A model generated the notes under the pieces. It worked only from the letters and a program-made list of their open reading frames with translations, ran no database searches and had not been told where the DNA came from. Both the position numbers and the translations under genes were made by a program. Below, one piece after another: positions 6,938 through 7,154 of a stretch of 7,154 bases of DNA. Source of the stretch: Candidatus Omnitrophota bacterium (lineage in GTDB: Bacteria; Omnitrophota; Gorgyraeia; Gygaellales; Profunditerraquicolaceae). The stretch is taken from contig JASEHM010000047.1 of the NCBI GenBank assembly GCA_030018895.1, positions 1-7,154 of the forward strand, written 5' to 3'. Position 1 is the stretch's first letter; each line of letters begins with the position of its first letter.

Positions 6938-6966
6938 GTAATAATCGTGGATTTAATAATCCGCAA
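6938..6966 (-). promoter_or_regulatory. Possible sigma-70-type promoter of the nrdJ-apgM-mnmG unit
   Basis: On the minus strand, TTGCGG (6961-6966) and TATTAC (6938-6943) are separated by exactly 17 bases. They are partial matches to TTGACA and TATAAT, located about 57 bases before the nrdJ start and just inside the repeat cluster. The spacer carries a small inverted repeat, GGATTATTAAATCC (6949-6962). In an A+T-rich region such matches arise by chance, so this is only the best candidate in the gap. No NrdR-box pair and no B12 riboswitch is recognisable in the leader. Confidence 0.3.
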
Positions 6967-6973
6967 TGCTTTT

Positions 6974-7032
6974 GTCATCCCAAGCGAGTACATTCGCTTC
7001 GCTCAGTATAAACTCCGCGAGTCGAGGGATCT
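6974..7032 (+). repeat. Interspersed repeat module GTCATCCC...GAGGGATCT
   Basis: This segment opens with GTCATCCCAAGCGAG and closes with GCGAGTCGAGGGATCT, the two ends of a repeat type common in intergenic regions of various bacteria, with an extra middle piece. It is internally palindromic: AAGCGA (6982-6987) can pair with TCGCTT (6994-6999), and ACTCCGCGAGT (7012-7022) forms a four-base stem. Together with the adjacent module it occupies most of the non-coding region upstream of the nrdJ promoter candidate. No ORF is seen here. The ends and palindromes are seen directly; the multi-copy nature is inferred. Confidence 0.6.
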
Positions 7033-7065
7033 AAAAAGAAAATAGCTTCCTCGGCTCGGCCTTCA

Positions 7066-7102
7066 GACTGTGTCATAATGACAAAAACACCGTCATTGTG
7101 AG
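7066..7102 (+). repeat. Interspersed repeat, right copy, inverted relative to 22-58
   Basis: The 37 nt here equal the reverse complement of 22-58 except at two positions (C for T at the third base; T for C in the GTCATTGYGAG end). It contains the near-palindrome TGTCATAATGACA (7071-7083), the linker AAAACACC, and the start of the next module GTCATTG. Because the A-rich linker is shared as well as the module ends, the two copies probably derive from the same composite element and not just from two unrelated modules. The pair brackets the three-gene cluster as inverted repeats about 7 kb apart. Confidence 0.8.
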
Positions 7103-7154
7103 GGCCGAAGGCCCGAAGCAATCTCTATCACCGTCGGAGATTGCTTCGTCGCTC
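7092..7154 (+). repeat. GTCATTGTGAG-type palindromic module with two nested hairpins, cut by the window edge
   Basis: From GTCATTGTGAG the sequence folds into two consecutive perfect hairpins. The first is GGGCC-GAA-GGCCC (7102-7114). The second is CGAAGCAATCTC (7114-7125) pairing over 12 bases with GAGATTGCTTCG (7137-7148) around an 11-base loop. The end at GTCGCTC is probably followed outside the window by a CGCAATGAC-like end that would complete the overall palindrome. No coding potential is seen. The stems are exact and directly visible; the missing half is inference. Confidence 0.75.

Noticed and set aside
6915..6939. Direct repeat TTTAAGGT at 6915-6922 and 6932-6939 upstream of nrdJ as an operator
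   Set aside because: Two 8-base copies 17 bases apart in A+T-rich DNA are easily expected by chance, and they match no operator I know.
6881..6972. Possible cobalamin riboswitch or NrdR-box regulation of nrdJ
   Set aside because: The stretch between the gene and the repeats is about 90 bases, too short for a full B12 riboswitch, and I find no B12-box-like conserved core nor a pair of NrdR-type boxes. A covariance-model search would settle it.

Overview
The window carries three complete genes, all on the minus strand and read from the high-coordinate end downward: nrdJ (class II, adenosylcobalamin-dependent ribonucleoside-triphosphate or -diphosphate reductase, split by an in-frame intein), then apgM (archaeal-type cofactor-independent phosphoglycerate mutase), then mnmG (tRNA U34 modification enzyme, formerly gidA). 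Gaps between them are short (49 and 16 nt), so they look like one transcription unit starting upstream of nrdJ. The three enzymes act in unrelated housekeeping pathways (dNTP synthesis, glycolysis/gluconeogenesis, wobble-uridine modification), so this is a co-transcribed housekeeping cluster and not a dedicated system.

The most notable object is the 409-residue intein inside NrdJ. It sits exactly at the catalytic thiyl-radical cysteine: extein ...STNP | intein | CGEQPILPYESC... It keeps the block A cysteine, the block B TxxH motif and two LAGLIDADG motifs with both acidic residues. However, it ends in Leu-Asp instead of the canonical His-Asn, and it also lacks the usual block F histidine. Unless it splices by an atypical route, this cell cannot make active NrdJ from this gene. 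The intein is visibly richer in A+T than the flanking extein, as expected for a horizontally moving element.

Both edges of the window (1-128 and about 6973-7154) are non-coding and made of short palindromic interspersed repeats whose modules begin with GTCAT (GTCATTGYGAG..., GTCATTCCGAG..., GTCATCCC...GAGGGATCT). One 37-nt segment occurs at both ends in opposite orientation (22-58 and 7066-7102) with two mismatches, so the three-gene cluster is bracketed by inverted copies. Such repeats are typically dispersed in many copies in genomes of several bacterial phyla.

Organism: a bacterium of moderate to low G+C that depends on B12-type RNR. The combination of NrdJ, archaeal-type ApgM, MnmG and these GTCATTGCGAG-type repeats would fit a candidate-phylum lineage such as Omnitrophota, but this is an inference from general resemblance and the sequence alone does not prove it.
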